This document shows positions 26,242-35,467 of a stretch of DNA of 64,000 bases, piece by piece. A program made the translations under genes and the position numbers. Origin of the DNA: Dellaglioa algida DSM 15638 (lineage in GTDB: Bacteria; Bacillota; Bacilli; Lactobacillales; Lactobacillaceae); assembly GCF_001434695.1 (NCBI RefSeq), contig NZ_AZDI01000003.1, positions 62,001 through 126,000 of the forward strand. Reading direction: 5' to 3'. Below the pieces are notes generated by a model that was given only the letters and a program-made list of their open reading frames with translations, had not been told where the DNA came from and did not search any database. Each line of letters starts with the position of its first letter. Within the stretch, counting starts at the first letter, position 1.

Positions 26242-27648
26242 TTAGTCGCTAAATCCATTTTGTTCTGTCATTTCTTTAAACCAGTACCCACTCTTTTTAA
26301 TTGTCCGCTTAGCCTCATTATCCAAATCAACACTAATAAATCCATAACGATTCTTATAGGCGTTCAACCATGACCAATTATCCATACAAGTCCACATATG
26401 GTACCCATGAACATTACTACCTTCTTCGAGCGCCTTATGCACCCATTTCAGATGGTCTTGAATAAATTCAATTCGATAATCATCATTAATTTGACCATCA
26501 GCGTTAATAAATCTAGCTTCGTCTTCAACGCCCATCCCATTTTCAGAGATAAAACAATTAATATTACCGTAATTATCTTTAATATTAATCAGCGCATCAT
26601 AAATGCCTTTTTCATATATTTCCCAACCACGATACGGGTTCAATTTTTTCCCCGGCATATCATATACCGTATAGAAGTCTTCGGGCATCCAACCGTTCTC
26701 ACCTTCTGGTTCAACCTGAATTTCTTTTGCTGCCGCTCGTCTTGGTTGATAATAGTTTACACCTAATAAATCAATCGTATTTTCTTTAATGATAGCTAAA
26801 TCACTTTGGTGATAGGTTGGCATTAAGTCATACTCACCTAACCAATCAACGATATCACTTGGAAATGTCCCTTTAATTGCGGGATCTAAAAATGAACGGT
26901 TAAAGAAACCATCTACGAATTTAGCTGCCTTAACATCTGCCGGATTTGTATCATCCTTAGGATACGTGGGCATTAAGTTTAAAATAATCCCAATCGTACC
27001 ACCTAAATTAAGTGCATGATACTTTTCGACCGCTTTAGCACTTGCTAAAGCCTCATGATAAGCCACTTGGACACCATGCTTTAAATTCCGTTCATCGGGT
27101 AAGTGCCACCCATATAAATAACCACCTTCGACGGGAACAATTGGTTCATTTTGAGTAAACCATTTCTTAACTCGATCACCAAATAATTTAAAACACTTTT
27201 CTGCATAATCGGTATATAAATCAACCACTTCACGGTTTAACCAACCACCATTTTCTTGTAATACCATCGGCATATCGAAATGATACAAATTAATAAACGG
27301 TTCAATTCCGGCGGCAATTAAATCATCAATTAAATGATTATAAAAGGTGACGGCTTCTGGATTGACTTCCCCCGTAAATGGATTTGGAATTAATCGTGAC
27401 CATTGAATTGAAGTTCGATATGAATTATGGCCAGTTTGTTTCATCAGAGATATATCTTCTTGGTACTTTTGATAAACCATCGATGTTTTTTCCGGACCGA
27501 CTTGATTAAAAAACTTTTCGGGAGCCGTTTGATACCAAGCATCCCAGATATTATCAGCTTTGCCATCGCCCGCAACGCGTCCTTCAGATTGTGGGCCACT
27601 CGCAGCGGAACCCCACCAGAAATCTTTTGGAAATTCATATTTAGCCAT
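26242..27648 (-). CDS. 6-phospho-beta-glucosidase, GH1
   Basis: This is a 468-residue GH1 enzyme. The acid/base is Glu168 in TQNEP and the nucleophile Glu369 in ISENG. The N-terminal FPKDFWWGSAASGPQSEG is the usual GH1 start. It cleaves 6-phospho-beta-glucosides (for example cellobiose-6-phosphate) brought in by the PTS to glucose and glucose-6-phosphate. It is the fourth structural gene of the operon IIB-IIA-IIC-glucosidase-DUF3284. The exact sugar is inferred from the Lac-family PTS beside it. Confidence 0.93.
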   Translation of the reverse strand: MAKYEFPKDFWWGSAASGPQSEGRVAGDGKADNIWDAWYQTAPEKFFNQVGPEKTSMVYQKYQEDISLMKQTGHNSYRTSIQWSRLIPNPFTGEVNPEAVTFYNHLIDDLIAAGIEPFINLYHFDMPMVLQENGGWLNREVVDLYTDYAEKCFKLFGDRVKKWFTQNEPIVPVEGGYLYGWHLPDERNLKHGVQVAYHEALASAKAVEKYHALNLGGTIGIILNLMPTYPKDDTNPADVKAAKFVDGFFNRSFLDPAIKGTFPSDIVDWLGEYDLMPTYHQSDLAIIKENTIDLLGVNYYQPRRAAAKEIQVEPEGENGWMPEDFYTVYDMPGKKLNPYRGWEIYEKGIYDALINIKDNYGNINCFISENGMGVEDEARFINADGQINDDYRIEFIQDHLKWVHKALEEGSNVHGYHMWTCMDNWSWLNAYKNRYGFISVDLDNEAKRTIKKSGYWFKEMTEQNGFSD

Positions 27649-27714
27649 AGTAAACTCCTTTATTTAGCACAAAATCCCTCTACATAAATTACGTAAAGAG
27701 ATTTGCTTTTTATT

Positions 27715-28998
27715 TTATTTGTTGTCCAAAGCTTCTTCTTCAGCTTTTTCGACTTCTTTTGTTGCTAAGATAACAAATGGTGCATAGATTAATGCAGAGA
27801 TAACCACATTGACTGCGGCTAAAACACCACCTGCCATACTCTTAGTTGCCAAGATTCCGCCAATAATTGGTGGTGTAACCCAAGGGGGCATTACCGTGGC
27901 TGCTGGCACAATTCCGGTAGCAGTTGCCACATAGGCAACGGTCACAAGTACCATTGGTGTTAAGATAAATGGTACAAACATGATTGGGTTCAACACAATT
28001 GGTAATCCAAACATCATGGGTTCGTTAATGTTAAAGATTCCAGGAGCTGCTGACAGTGAACTAATCATTTTGTAAGGTTTGTTTTTACGACCAACGATGA
28101 AAATGGCAATAATTAAACCAATTGTTGCACCAGTTCCACCTAAGTTAACGAATGAATCAAAGAATGGTTTGTTAACAATAAATGGAATTGCTTTACCTTC
28201 ACTAAGTGCTTTAACGTTAGCTGCAATAGCAGGTGCGTTAATTGTTTGCATTAGTGGATCAATCATATTAGCACCATGCAATCCAAAGAACCATAAGAAT
28301 GGTGCGATGAATGCTAATAATAATGCTGATGGATATGAGTTTGCCAAGCCCATGAATGGTTCTTGAACAAGTTTGTAGAATGATGCAATAATATCAGTTA
28401 CGCCGAATCCTTGGAATAATGTATTAATAAAGGCAAAGATTGTGACAACAATCATTGCTGGAAATAATGATGCGAATGCTTTTGCTACAGCAGGTGGAAC
28501 ACCATCAGGCATGTTGATAATTAAGTGTTTGTTACCACTTAAACGTTGGAATAATTCTCCTGAAATTAACGCAACAAGAAGTGCTACGAATAATCCTGTT
28601 GAAGTCATACCAGCTAATTGTAAGCCGCCAAGTGCAAAGAATGAAGCAACTGATACTGTACCAGCAGCCATACCATCTTTACCGTATGATTTTGCAACGT
28701 TATGAGCGACTAAGAATGCAATGAATAATGACATAATACCAAAACTTGCATTCCAAACACCGCCACCTAAACTTTTCCAAATTGGCGCTTCATTAACTAT
28801 TTTAGGAAATAGTCCATCCATGAAATTTGTAAATCCGGGGATAGGAAGGTTATTAACCAATGTTCCTAAGGCACCCAAAATCATAAGAGGCATGATAACA
28901 ACGAAAGCATCTCGAATTGCTATTAAATGTCTCTGTGCGCCTATTTTTGAAGCTACTGGGATGAAGTGAATATCCATCCATTTTATAAATTTATCCAT
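27715..28998 (-). CDS. celB: PTS IIC, lactose/cellobiose family
   Basis: This is a 427-residue membrane permease of the Lac-family (cellobiose/diacetylchitobiose) IIC type with about 10 helices. It starts MDKFIKWMDIHFIPVASKIG, a typical IIC start. The segments FFGLHGANM and FNINEPMMFGLPIV are the conserved substrate region. It imports a beta-glucoside while IIB phosphorylates it. It lies between IIA and the 6-phospho-beta-glucosidase, so cellobiose or a related beta-glucoside is the probable substrate; chitobiose is possible. Confidence 0.93.
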   Translation of the reverse strand: MDKFIKWMDIHFIPVASKIGAQRHLIAIRDAFVVIMPLMILGALGTLVNNLPIPGFTNFMDGLFPKIVNEAPIWKSLGGGVWNASFGIMSLFIAFLVAHNVAKSYGKDGMAAGTVSVASFFALGGLQLAGMTSTGLFVALLVALISGELFQRLSGNKHLIINMPDGVPPAVAKAFASLFPAMIVVTIFAFINTLFQGFGVTDIIASFYKLVQEPFMGLANSYPSALLLAFIAPFLWFFGLHGANMIDPLMQTINAPAIAANVKALSEGKAIPFIVNKPFFDSFVNLGGTGATIGLIIAIFIVGRKNKPYKMISSLSAAPGIFNINEPMMFGLPIVLNPIMFVPFILTPMVLVTVAYVATATGIVPAATVMPPWVTPPIIGGILATKSMAGGVLAAVNVVISALIYAPFVILATKEVEKAEEEALDNK

Positions 28999-29025
28999 GA
29001 GTAGTTCCTCCTTAAATTCTGATAC

Positions 29026-29343
29026 TTACCCGATCTTTTTGTACATGTCCACTACCTCACCGGCTAAGTCTCTGAATGTAATTGCATTCATTAAATGGTC
29101 TTGTCCATGGACCATTAATAAACTAACTGGTACCGGATCCCCTGAGGCTTCTTGCGTTAACATTGCTGTTTGAGAATGATGCGCCTCAATTAATGATTTA
29201 TCGGCATCGGCTAATTTAGCAGCCGCCGTCTCAAAATCACCTTTTTTTGCGGCATGGATTGCTTCCATAGAATCACTCTTAGCGTTTCCGCCATTCACAA
29301 TCAACCCCATGATTGTTTGCATTTGTGCATCATTTTCATTCAT
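29026..29343 (-). CDS. celC: PTS IIA, lactose/cellobiose family
   Basis: This is a 105-residue helical IIA of the Lac family. The active-site His is the first His of MVHGQDHLM, about residue 79. It receives phosphate from HPr and passes it to IIB. I chose the ATG at 29341-29343, because AAAGGGTGG lies eight bases ahead; an upstream GTG lies within that ribosome site. It sits between IIB (18 bp away) and IIC (27 bp away) in the operon. Confidence 0.93.
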   Translation of the reverse strand: MNENDAQMQTIMGLIVNGGNAKSDSMEAIHAAKKGDFETAAAKLADADKSLIEAHHSQTAMLTQEASGDPVPVSLLMVHGQDHLMNAITFRDLAGEVVDMYKKIG

Positions 29344-29361
29344 AATTGTGACCACCCTTTT

Positions 29362-29673
29362 TTATTTAAGTAATGTTTTAGCTGTTGCGAGTACTTTTTC
29401 GCCGTTCATCATGCCATAATCTTGCATGTTGATGACTTCTACCGGAATATCTTTATCGGCAACTTTTTTCTCAAATTCGTCTTTCATAAAACGAACTTGT
29501 GGGCCTAGCATCAAAACATCAACTGGTTTTGATTCAAGCATTGAATCTGCTTCTGAAGCACCAACCGCAAAAATTTCTGAATCGTAATTTTCTGCTGCTG
29601 CTGCTTTTTGCATTTTTGATACTAGTAAACTTGTACTCATCCCTGCTGAACAAACTAACATAATTGTTTTCAT
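29362..29673 (-). CDS. celA: PTS IIB, lactose/cellobiose family
   Basis: This is a 103-residue IIB with the phosphocysteine Cys8 in the P-loop-like start MKTIMLVCSAGMSTSLLV. It takes phosphate from IIA and phosphorylates the sugar at IIC. It is the first gene of the operon. Its ATG follows AAGGAGTGG and lies about 40 bases downstream of a -24/-12 promoter, so the operon should need RpoN and the LevR-like activator next door. Confidence 0.95.
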   Translation of the reverse strand: MKTIMLVCSAGMSTSLLVSKMQKAAAAENYDSEIFAVGASEADSMLESKPVDVLMLGPQVRFMKDEFEKKVADKDIPVEVINMQDYGMMNGEKVLATAKTLLK

Positions 29674-29711
29674 AATTTACCACTCCTTTTTCTATTTATA
29701 CTCTTATATAC

Positions 29712-29726
29712 GCAAGTTCCGTGCCA
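29712..29726 (-). promoter_or_regulatory. Sigma-54 (-24/-12) promoter of the beta-glucoside PTS operon
   Basis: Minus-strand TTTGGCACGGAACTTGCG: TGGCAC (29721-29726), five bases, then TTGC (29712-29715). This is a near-perfect sigma-54 promoter, correctly placed between the activator gene and celA. Confidence 0.92.
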
Positions 29727-29778
29727 AAAATAAAAGGTCTTAGAAAACGCTTACCGAAAGCGTTTTCTAAGACCTTTT
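29727..29778 (-). terminator. celR terminator abutting the sigma-54 promoter
   Basis: A perfect 21-bp inverted repeat (29732-29752 and 29758-29778) with a five-base loop is followed on the minus strand by TTATTTTTGGCAC, so its T tract runs into the -24 element. Both arms contain a cre-like AGAAAACGCTT. Confidence 0.85.
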
Positions 29779-29786
29779 ATTTTACT

Positions 29787-29815
29787 TACACACTGTGGTT
29801 TGTGACTACACACTG
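29787..29815. promoter_or_regulatory. Paired TACACACTG repeats, candidate activator-binding site
   Basis: TACACACTG occurs at 29787-29795 and 29807-29815, two helical turns apart and 60-100 bp upstream of the -24/-12 promoter, overlapping the end of celR. TACACACT recurs at 32603-32610 in the celR promoter. The site is a candidate enhancer for the LevR-like activator. Confidence 0.4.
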
Positions 29816-32535
29816 ATTTTATTCAATGTATTACCCATAAATATTTGGACAATATAGGCAACTTCATCATCTGAAATCGTAATATTATACATTTTTTCGA
29901 CAATAATCAGTGCTGTTTTAACAATTTCCATCTGTAAATGTTTTTCAGCTGAATATTCTTGAATGTTATCAAACGGTTTAATCGGTTGATCTTTTAGTCT
30001 TGAATCTACTAGGAAAGCTAAATGCATCATAATACCCACAATAATTTCAGGATCGAGAACAATCTGTAAATCCGATTGAATTTTAATAATCATTGTTTGA
30101 ATAGTATGAATTAAATCAGGTACCGAATTAACAGAGTTAATGCTGCCCTCTAACGCTGTAATCGTTTCCTGTGTTAAATCACTATCAGATAGCATTCGTT
30201 GTAAGACTTGTAATGTTTCATCATTGAAGATATCAAGAGCTGAGAAAAATGGCACTCTTTGATAAGAAACTTCAACGGTTCCAACAATCGCCTTCACATC
30301 ATAATCCCGCATTAATGTGTTTATATGTTTTTTAAAAGCATCTTTTTCTAAATACTGCATTCGGATAACTTTTACTTCATCTTCATTTACAATTGGCACA
30401 ATTCGATCATACAATCTGGCTGCGACCCCTTCACCAGTGAAACAAGCAACGATAACCGCTTTTTTTCTAGGACGCATATGGAAAAATTGTTCCTTAACGG
30501 ATGATTCAAAAATATGTTGCGCGTTCGCGTAGATATCTTCTAGTTCACGTCCAGCAATCGCAATTCTTAACGATTCAAGGACGACCAGCGTACTGGTCAT
30601 TGAAACTGCTCGAATATTAATTCCCGTTTCTTCACCTAACATTGAAGCGAAACTGGTTAACGAGCCCATATCCGTTAAAAGGAGTAGTCCTTTTTTCAAC
30701 TGTTCTTGACTGTCTAATACGTAATCCCGAACTTGATCATAAATTTCTGAGACATTCACATCCAGTGGCATATTAATTGCCTTCCCTTTTGTTGTTCCCA
30801 GTAATTCCTGAGCCGTTTGTAACATTGAAGAAGCAGTTGATGCGCCATGCATTAATACAATGATACCGACCTTAATTTCATTTTGTTGTTTCTTTTCGCT
30901 TAAGTCGGTACTTAAAAACATTGTTATAAATCCAATTTCATCTAATGGAATCTCAATATCAAACTCATGTTCAATTCTATCGGCCATCTCCAAAGCCACA
31001 CGAAATGCCTTTGGGTTTTTTTGGCGTAAGTTATTTAGGTCGGGATGCACGATTGCGACATTTTTTCTAATGCGTTCGATCGCGCTAACCAGATGTAATC
31101 CAAAAGCAAAACGCGCGCTTTCATTATACTTTTGACCCAATTTATTTTGGGCCAAATCGTAAACTTCATTGGTAACTGCCCAAACATCATCTGGTAATAA
31201 TTCTTTACGGACGCCCTCACCAGATAATTGTTCAATATAATCTTTGAAATAACCCTTATTATCCGAATCAATTAACATTTTAAGATTTAATGACTTTAAA
31301 TTTTGTTGATCAGTTTCACTGACCTTTTTATCAATTGTTTCATAGACAGTTGGTTTTTGGTCATTCTTTTCAACCGTCTCATTATTTTTAAACGTAACAA
31401 CCTGTGTATTCTTTTCATTTGTTCTTTTTGCTATGCGATCCATTAAAACATCAATTTTCTTATATTTTGATTTACCTTCTAAACGCCCTTTTTGAACATT
31501 TAATGGGAGGTCCTTTAATCGAATATATAATGACGTTGCATCATGCGTTCTGAAATACAAAAAAGCCTTCGCACAAACAACTTTAATATCCCGTTGAATT
31601 TGGCCAATATTCGCCTCTGGTTCATACAACATTAAAGCAAGCATCGCATCACGTTCAACAATAATATCCTGATTTAACCGCCCAACTTCTTGTTCAAAGA
31701 AGTTCATAACCATTCCGTAACGTTCATCAATTGTCCGTTTTGAGATGGGCGGTAAAGTAATTGCCATCGGAATTCGACGATTGAACGTACTCAAAAAGTT
31801 TTCAGACGTCTCAGTTGTTGCGCCAATAATCTGGACGCTGGCCTCTTTAGTGATTGATGATTCACCCAAAGGTCGATAAAACCCTTTATCAATAAAGGTA
31901 AAGAGCATCTCTTGTCCCTCAGGAGGTAATCGATGTATTTCATCTAAAAATAAAATACCACCGTCAGCTTTTTCCATCAGTCCCTGCTTATCTTGATCAG
32001 CGCCCGTATATGCCCCCTTTTTCACACCAAATATATGTGCAAAAAGTAATTGTGGATTATTTGCATAATCCGCACAGTTAAATCGAATGAACGGTGCATC
32101 CCCTTTAACCATTTCTGACTCCAACGCAAATTGATACATACATTCAGCAAACAAGGATTTCCCAGTTCCAGTTTCACCAAAAATAATAGTGTGTAACCCT
32201 CTTGGTGGGTACAAAATAGCCGCTTCCGCCTGTTGAATCATAACTTTTAACGAATCATCCGAGCCAATTAATTTTTTGAAGCTCATTTCTTTTACACTTT
32301 TATCATTAATCTTTTTCTGCCGTATCTCTTTTTCTTCAACTGACGACCATTGATACAAGACAGGTCGTCCCTCGCTCTTAGTAACATCACCATTTTTGTA
32401 CAAATCATTCAAATAACGACTGACATTTGCGCGGTTACACTCAAGCTCATCCGCAATTTGTGTCGCATTCATTACCGTTCCTTTATTTTTTAAAAGGTTA
32501 GCAATATCATTTTTTCGATCTCCCAAATTATCCAC
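29806..32535 (-). CDS. celR: LevR/CelR-type sigma-54 activator with PRD and PTS domains
   Basis: The 909-residue activator has these domains in order. An N-terminal helix-turn-helix lies at about 10-60. The AAA+ sigma-54 interaction domain has GETGTGKS at 120-127 and loop 1 GAYTGA at 174-179 (Tyr in place of the usual Phe, which is tolerated). A PRD follows, then an EIIA-Man-like domain with MHGASTASS, an EIIB-like domain with VIVACFTGEG, and a second PRD. Phosphorylation by HPr and by the operon's own EII would switch it. It drives the adjacent PTS operon from the -24/-12 promoter. The start is a GTG very close to GGGAG; a TTG four codons later is possible. Confidence 0.92.
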   Translation of the reverse strand: MDNLGDRKNDIANLLKNKGTVMNATQIADELECNRANVSRYLNDLYKNGDVTKSEGRPVLYQWSSVEEKEIRQKKINDKSVKEMSFKKLIGSDDSLKVMIQQAEAAILYPPRGLHTIIFGETGTGKSLFAECMYQFALESEMVKGDAPFIRFNCADYANNPQLLFAHIFGVKKGAYTGADQDKQGLMEKADGGILFLDEIHRLPPEGQEMLFTFIDKGFYRPLGESSITKEASVQIIGATTETSENFLSTFNRRIPMAITLPPISKRTIDERYGMVMNFFEQEVGRLNQDIIVERDAMLALMLYEPEANIGQIQRDIKVVCAKAFLYFRTHDATSLYIRLKDLPLNVQKGRLEGKSKYKKIDVLMDRIAKRTNEKNTQVVTFKNNETVEKNDQKPTVYETIDKKVSETDQQNLKSLNLKMLIDSDNKGYFKDYIEQLSGEGVRKELLPDDVWAVTNEVYDLAQNKLGQKYNESARFAFGLHLVSAIERIRKNVAIVHPDLNNLRQKNPKAFRVALEMADRIEHEFDIEIPLDEIGFITMFLSTDLSEKKQQNEIKVGIIVLMHGASTASSMLQTAQELLGTTKGKAINMPLDVNVSEIYDQVRDYVLDSQEQLKKGLLLLTDMGSLTSFASMLGEETGINIRAVSMTSTLVVLESLRIAIAGRELEDIYANAQHIFESSVKEQFFHMRPRKKAVIVACFTGEGVAARLYDRIVPIVNEDEVKVIRMQYLEKDAFKKHINTLMRDYDVKAIVGTVEVSYQRVPFFSALDIFNDETLQVLQRMLSDSDLTQETITALEGSINSVNSVPDLIHTIQTMIIKIQSDLQIVLDPEIIVGIMMHLAFLVDSRLKDQPIKPFDNIQEYSAEKHLQMEIVKTALIIVEKMYNITISDDEVAYIVQIFMGNTLNKISV

Positions 32536-32561
32536 AACTCCCTACTTATTAACGAAAAACA

Positions 32562-32610
32562 AGAAAACGCTTACCTTGATTATAACGCAACCCCACCCTA
32601 TTTACACACT
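32562..32610 (-). promoter_or_regulatory. celR promoter with cre-like box
   Basis: Minus-strand TGTAAA (32601-32606), a 16-bp spacer and TATAAT (32579-32584). A cre-like AGAAAACGCTTACC at 32562-32575 covers the start region, where CcpA would block transcription. The TACACACT motif (32603-32610) overlaps the -35 element. Confidence 0.6.
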
Positions 32611-32712
32611 AATCTTAAATTGTCTATAGAGGTACCTATTTAGTTGCAAAACCGTTACTGTAACGCTATTATAAAGTTACTTATTCCGAACCGATTTTTA
32701 GGGGGCTTTACT

Positions 32713-33366
32713 ATGAAACTCGACCGCGTACAGGCCTTTAGCGATGGTGTTTTTTCAATTTTAATTACAATTATGGTACTTGAATTTCACATAGATAATT
32801 TTAAACCAGGACATTTATTCAATGAAGTACTTAACCAATGGCCAATATTTGGGACGTATCTCATTTCATACTTGTACGTGGGTACCTTGTGGTTATTCCA
32901 TCATGATTATATTGCTGGATTGAAGATTACCGATAGAGGCTTAAATATTTTAAATTTACTGATGCTCTTTTCAATTACATTAATTAATTATCCAATGACG
33001 TTAATATCAGCCGTTCTGGCATCCGGTAATACGCCAGATATCCGTACGGCGTTCATTTTTTACGATTTGGTTGCACTGTTTATCTCGGGAACATTTTTAC
33101 TGATTTATTTTTATGTTAACCAGCATTCTTATTTAAAATCAAAAGCAAAACCAGAATCATATTACCAATCGATTCGCTTTGATCCGCTTGGTTCAATGGC
33201 CATTTATGGGACATCAATTGCCTTATCGTTTGTTAATATTTGGTTATCTGGATTTCTTCTTGTAGCCGGTATTATCTATCATTTCATTGCTTATATTCGG
33301 ATGAGTGCTAGTGAAGATCTTGCCGAAAAACTTGCATTAAACAAAAAAAATCTTACTGGTAAGTAA
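32713..33366 (+). CDS. TMEM175-family potassium channel-like protein
   Basis: The 217-residue membrane protein has six predicted helices. It starts MKLDRVQAFSDGVFSILIT, the conserved helix-1 signature (R..F.D) of bacterial TMEM175 channels, which are tetrameric K+ leak channels. I chose the ATG at 32713-32715 after AGGGGGC, because upstream in-frame codons are not TMEM175-like. It is a single gene whose end overlaps a terminator. A shorter, more diverged relative lies at 53807-54406. Confidence 0.85.
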   Translation: MKLDRVQAFSDGVFSILITIMVLEFHIDNFKPGHLFNEVLNQWPIFGTYLISYLYVGTLWLFHHDYIAGLKITDRGLNILNLLMLFSITLINYPMTLISAVLASGNTPDIRTAFIFYDLVALFISGTFLLIYFYVNQHSYLKSKAKPESYYQSIRFDPLGSMAIYGTSIALSFVNIWLSGFLLVAGIIYHFIAYIRMSASEDLAEKLALNKKNLTGK

Positions 33367-33374
33367 GATTTTTT
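33345..33374. terminator. Convergent terminator between the TMEM175-like gene and fbp
   Basis: An AATCTTAC/GTAAGATT stem is flanked by A8 and T7. It overlaps the TMEM175-like stop codon and abuts the fbp stop codon. Confidence 0.75.
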
Positions 33375-35293
33375 TATTTGCTCCGTAAATATTTTTTTAA
33401 TTCTACAACCCGTGCGGCTAGTTCTTGTCCCACGTCTGTCTCAGCAATGGTTTGTCTACTAACTTCACTATCAATAATGCGTTTCACAGAAATAATATCT
33501 GTTCCATTTTCAATTGAATCCCACATAGATGTAAAGGGTTGATGCGCAACTAATTGTAGCCCATATGAATTTGAGAGCAGTGTGTATCCCCCAATCCCAG
33601 TGGTTGCTTGATACGCTTTAGAAAATCCACCATCAATAACAATCATTTTTTTGTTAGCCATAACTGGTTCATGTCCACGTTTAACGGGCGTATGCCCATT
33701 AATTATTTTTCCATTATCCGGATTAAGTTCAAATTCTTCTAATAAATGACGACAAAAATCTTCATTGTGGCGTAATTCATAGTAGGCATTTGGTATTTCT
33801 ATTTGAACCTCTTTATTATCAATGAAGTAACGTTCAAATGTTTTCATCGCATGTTTACCGAACAACGGCGACTTTGGTCCTTGCCAAAGATACCAAAGTA
33901 AATCCGTCTCAAGGTCAGTTGATTTTTTGGGCTCCGCATAACTTTTCCGTAAATTATCTTCAAAAAACAGTAACAACTCCGGACCGGCATATGATTTACC
34001 TTTTAGATCAAAGCTCTCAAGTTCGCCGTTTGGCATCACCGGGATACAACCGTGAACTAGTAAATTACCGTTATATCGTTTGAACATACTACCGCGCCTC
34101 ATCATAAAATCTAAATGTTCCCGTAATTTAGTCGCGTGGATAAATGATTGGACTAATTTATCCATTATTTCTGCTTCATCGGCCGTTAATTCATACGGAT
34201 TGGTCCAATCAACCGTCTGGAAACAAGTATCTTGCAACGAATAACGATTACCATCAATATCGATTTCTGTTCCGTCATTTATAATTTTATCCAATATGGC
34301 CCGATTATCCATATCAAAATCGGGGCGTCTTTGAATAATTTGTCCTTCTAATTTAAATTGAATAATCGCCATTGCTTGGTGCATTTTAGTCATCAAAAGC
34401 CGCTCATCTTCTGTGATTTCTTCTTGCGCTGAGTTAACTTTTGGTGAAAATGCCGGATTATCTTGATAAATTTTATCTGCAAATGAGGCTAAGTGTCGTA
34501 AGTTTATACCATAAGCATCTTCAACAATAGCTAAATTATTATACCTTGCACAAATTCTTAGCAGATTAGCAATGCATAGAGGTGAACCGGCTACACCACC
34601 TAACCATAAAATATCATGATTCCCCCACTGGATATCAACTGAGTGATAGTCCATCAAGGTTTTCATGATTTTATCTGGGTTAGGACCACGATCAAAAATG
34701 TCACCAATCACGTGTAAGTGATCAACAACTAAGCGTTGGATGGTATATGCAGTCACAGTTAAAAAGGCTTCAGCCTGATTTAAGTCAATCAGATTTTCAA
34801 TAATCCGATTGTAGTAATCCCTTTGGTCTAATTCATTTGAATTACTATATAATAATTCTTCCGTTATATATAAAAAATCAGGTGATATTGCTTTTCTGAC
34901 CTTCGATCGGGAGTATTTTGTGGCCGTTTTTTGTAATAACTCAAGCATCCTACCAATCGTATCTAGGTACCATTGATCTAATTCGGATTTCGAAGTCATT
35001 TGTTGCTTTTTGGCTATCAATTTTTCTTCAGGATAGTAAATTAAAATTGCAAAATCTTGTATATTGGCTTCAGTTAGACGACCATTAAACGTTTCTTTAA
35101 TCTTCTGTTTGACATTCCCAGAACCATTTCTTAAAACATGTTGAAAAGCATTATATTCACCATGAATATCGCTAACAAAATGTTCCGTCCCTTTTGGTAA
35201 ATTAAGAATGGCTTCCAGATTAATAATTTCAGTAACGATACTTTGTTTTGTTGGATATCTTTTTTCCAACAATGTTGCATAGTAGGAATTCAT
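33374..35293 (-). CDS. fbp: Fructose-1,6-bisphosphatase, class III
   Basis: This is a 639-residue Fbp of the large Firmicutes class. It shows metallophosphatase motifs FVSDIHGEYNAF (about residues 41-52), GDIFDRGPNPD, WGNHDI and INGHTPVKRGHEPV. It hydrolyses fructose-1,6-bisphosphate to fructose-6-phosphate in gluconeogenesis, which is useful when glycerol is the carbon source. GGGAGG precedes the ATG. A palindromic cre box lies about 35 bp upstream, suggesting repression when glucose is present. Confidence 0.95.
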   Translation of the reverse strand: MNSYYATLLEKRYPTKQSIVTEIINLEAILNLPKGTEHFVSDIHGEYNAFQHVLRNGSGNVKQKIKETFNGRLTEANIQDFAILIYYPEEKLIAKKQQMTSKSELDQWYLDTIGRMLELLQKTATKYSRSKVRKAISPDFLYITEELLYSNSNELDQRDYYNRIIENLIDLNQAEAFLTVTAYTIQRLVVDHLHVIGDIFDRGPNPDKIMKTLMDYHSVDIQWGNHDILWLGGVAGSPLCIANLLRICARYNNLAIVEDAYGINLRHLASFADKIYQDNPAFSPKVNSAQEEITEDERLLMTKMHQAMAIIQFKLEGQIIQRRPDFDMDNRAILDKIINDGTEIDIDGNRYSLQDTCFQTVDWTNPYELTADEAEIMDKLVQSFIHATKLREHLDFMMRRGSMFKRYNGNLLVHGCIPVMPNGELESFDLKGKSYAGPELLLFFEDNLRKSYAEPKKSTDLETDLLWYLWQGPKSPLFGKHAMKTFERYFIDNKEVQIEIPNAYYELRHNEDFCRHLLEEFELNPDNGKIINGHTPVKRGHEPVMANKKMIVIDGGFSKAYQATTGIGGYTLLSNSYGLQLVAHQPFTSMWDSIENGTDIISVKRIIDSEVSRQTIAETDVGQELAARVVELKKYLRSK

Positions 35294-35323
35294 TCGAATG
35301 TCCTCCCTTTATTTTGTAATGCG

Positions 35324-35340
35324 CTTACAAACACTATACC
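35324..35340 (-). promoter_or_regulatory. cre box upstream of fbp
   Basis: TTGTAATGCGCTTACAA is a near-perfect palindrome fitting the CcpA consensus (minus strand TGTAAGCGCATTACA). Confidence 0.7.
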
Positions 35341-35423
35341 ACGCTATTTAAGCAATACCAATTATTAATTTTAAAACTATATCTATTATCAGATACGCTT
35401 ACCTGAGCCAGACGATTAGCTAT

Positions 35424-35459
35424 ACCAAAAAAGCAGATTGGACGTACCAATCTGCTTTT
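35424..35459 (-). terminator. Terminator of the IICBA gene
   Basis: Perfect arms AAAAGCAGATTGG/CCAATCTGCTTTT around ACGTA, with TTTTTT on the minus strand. Confidence 0.85.
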
Positions 35460-35467
35460 AACTACCC

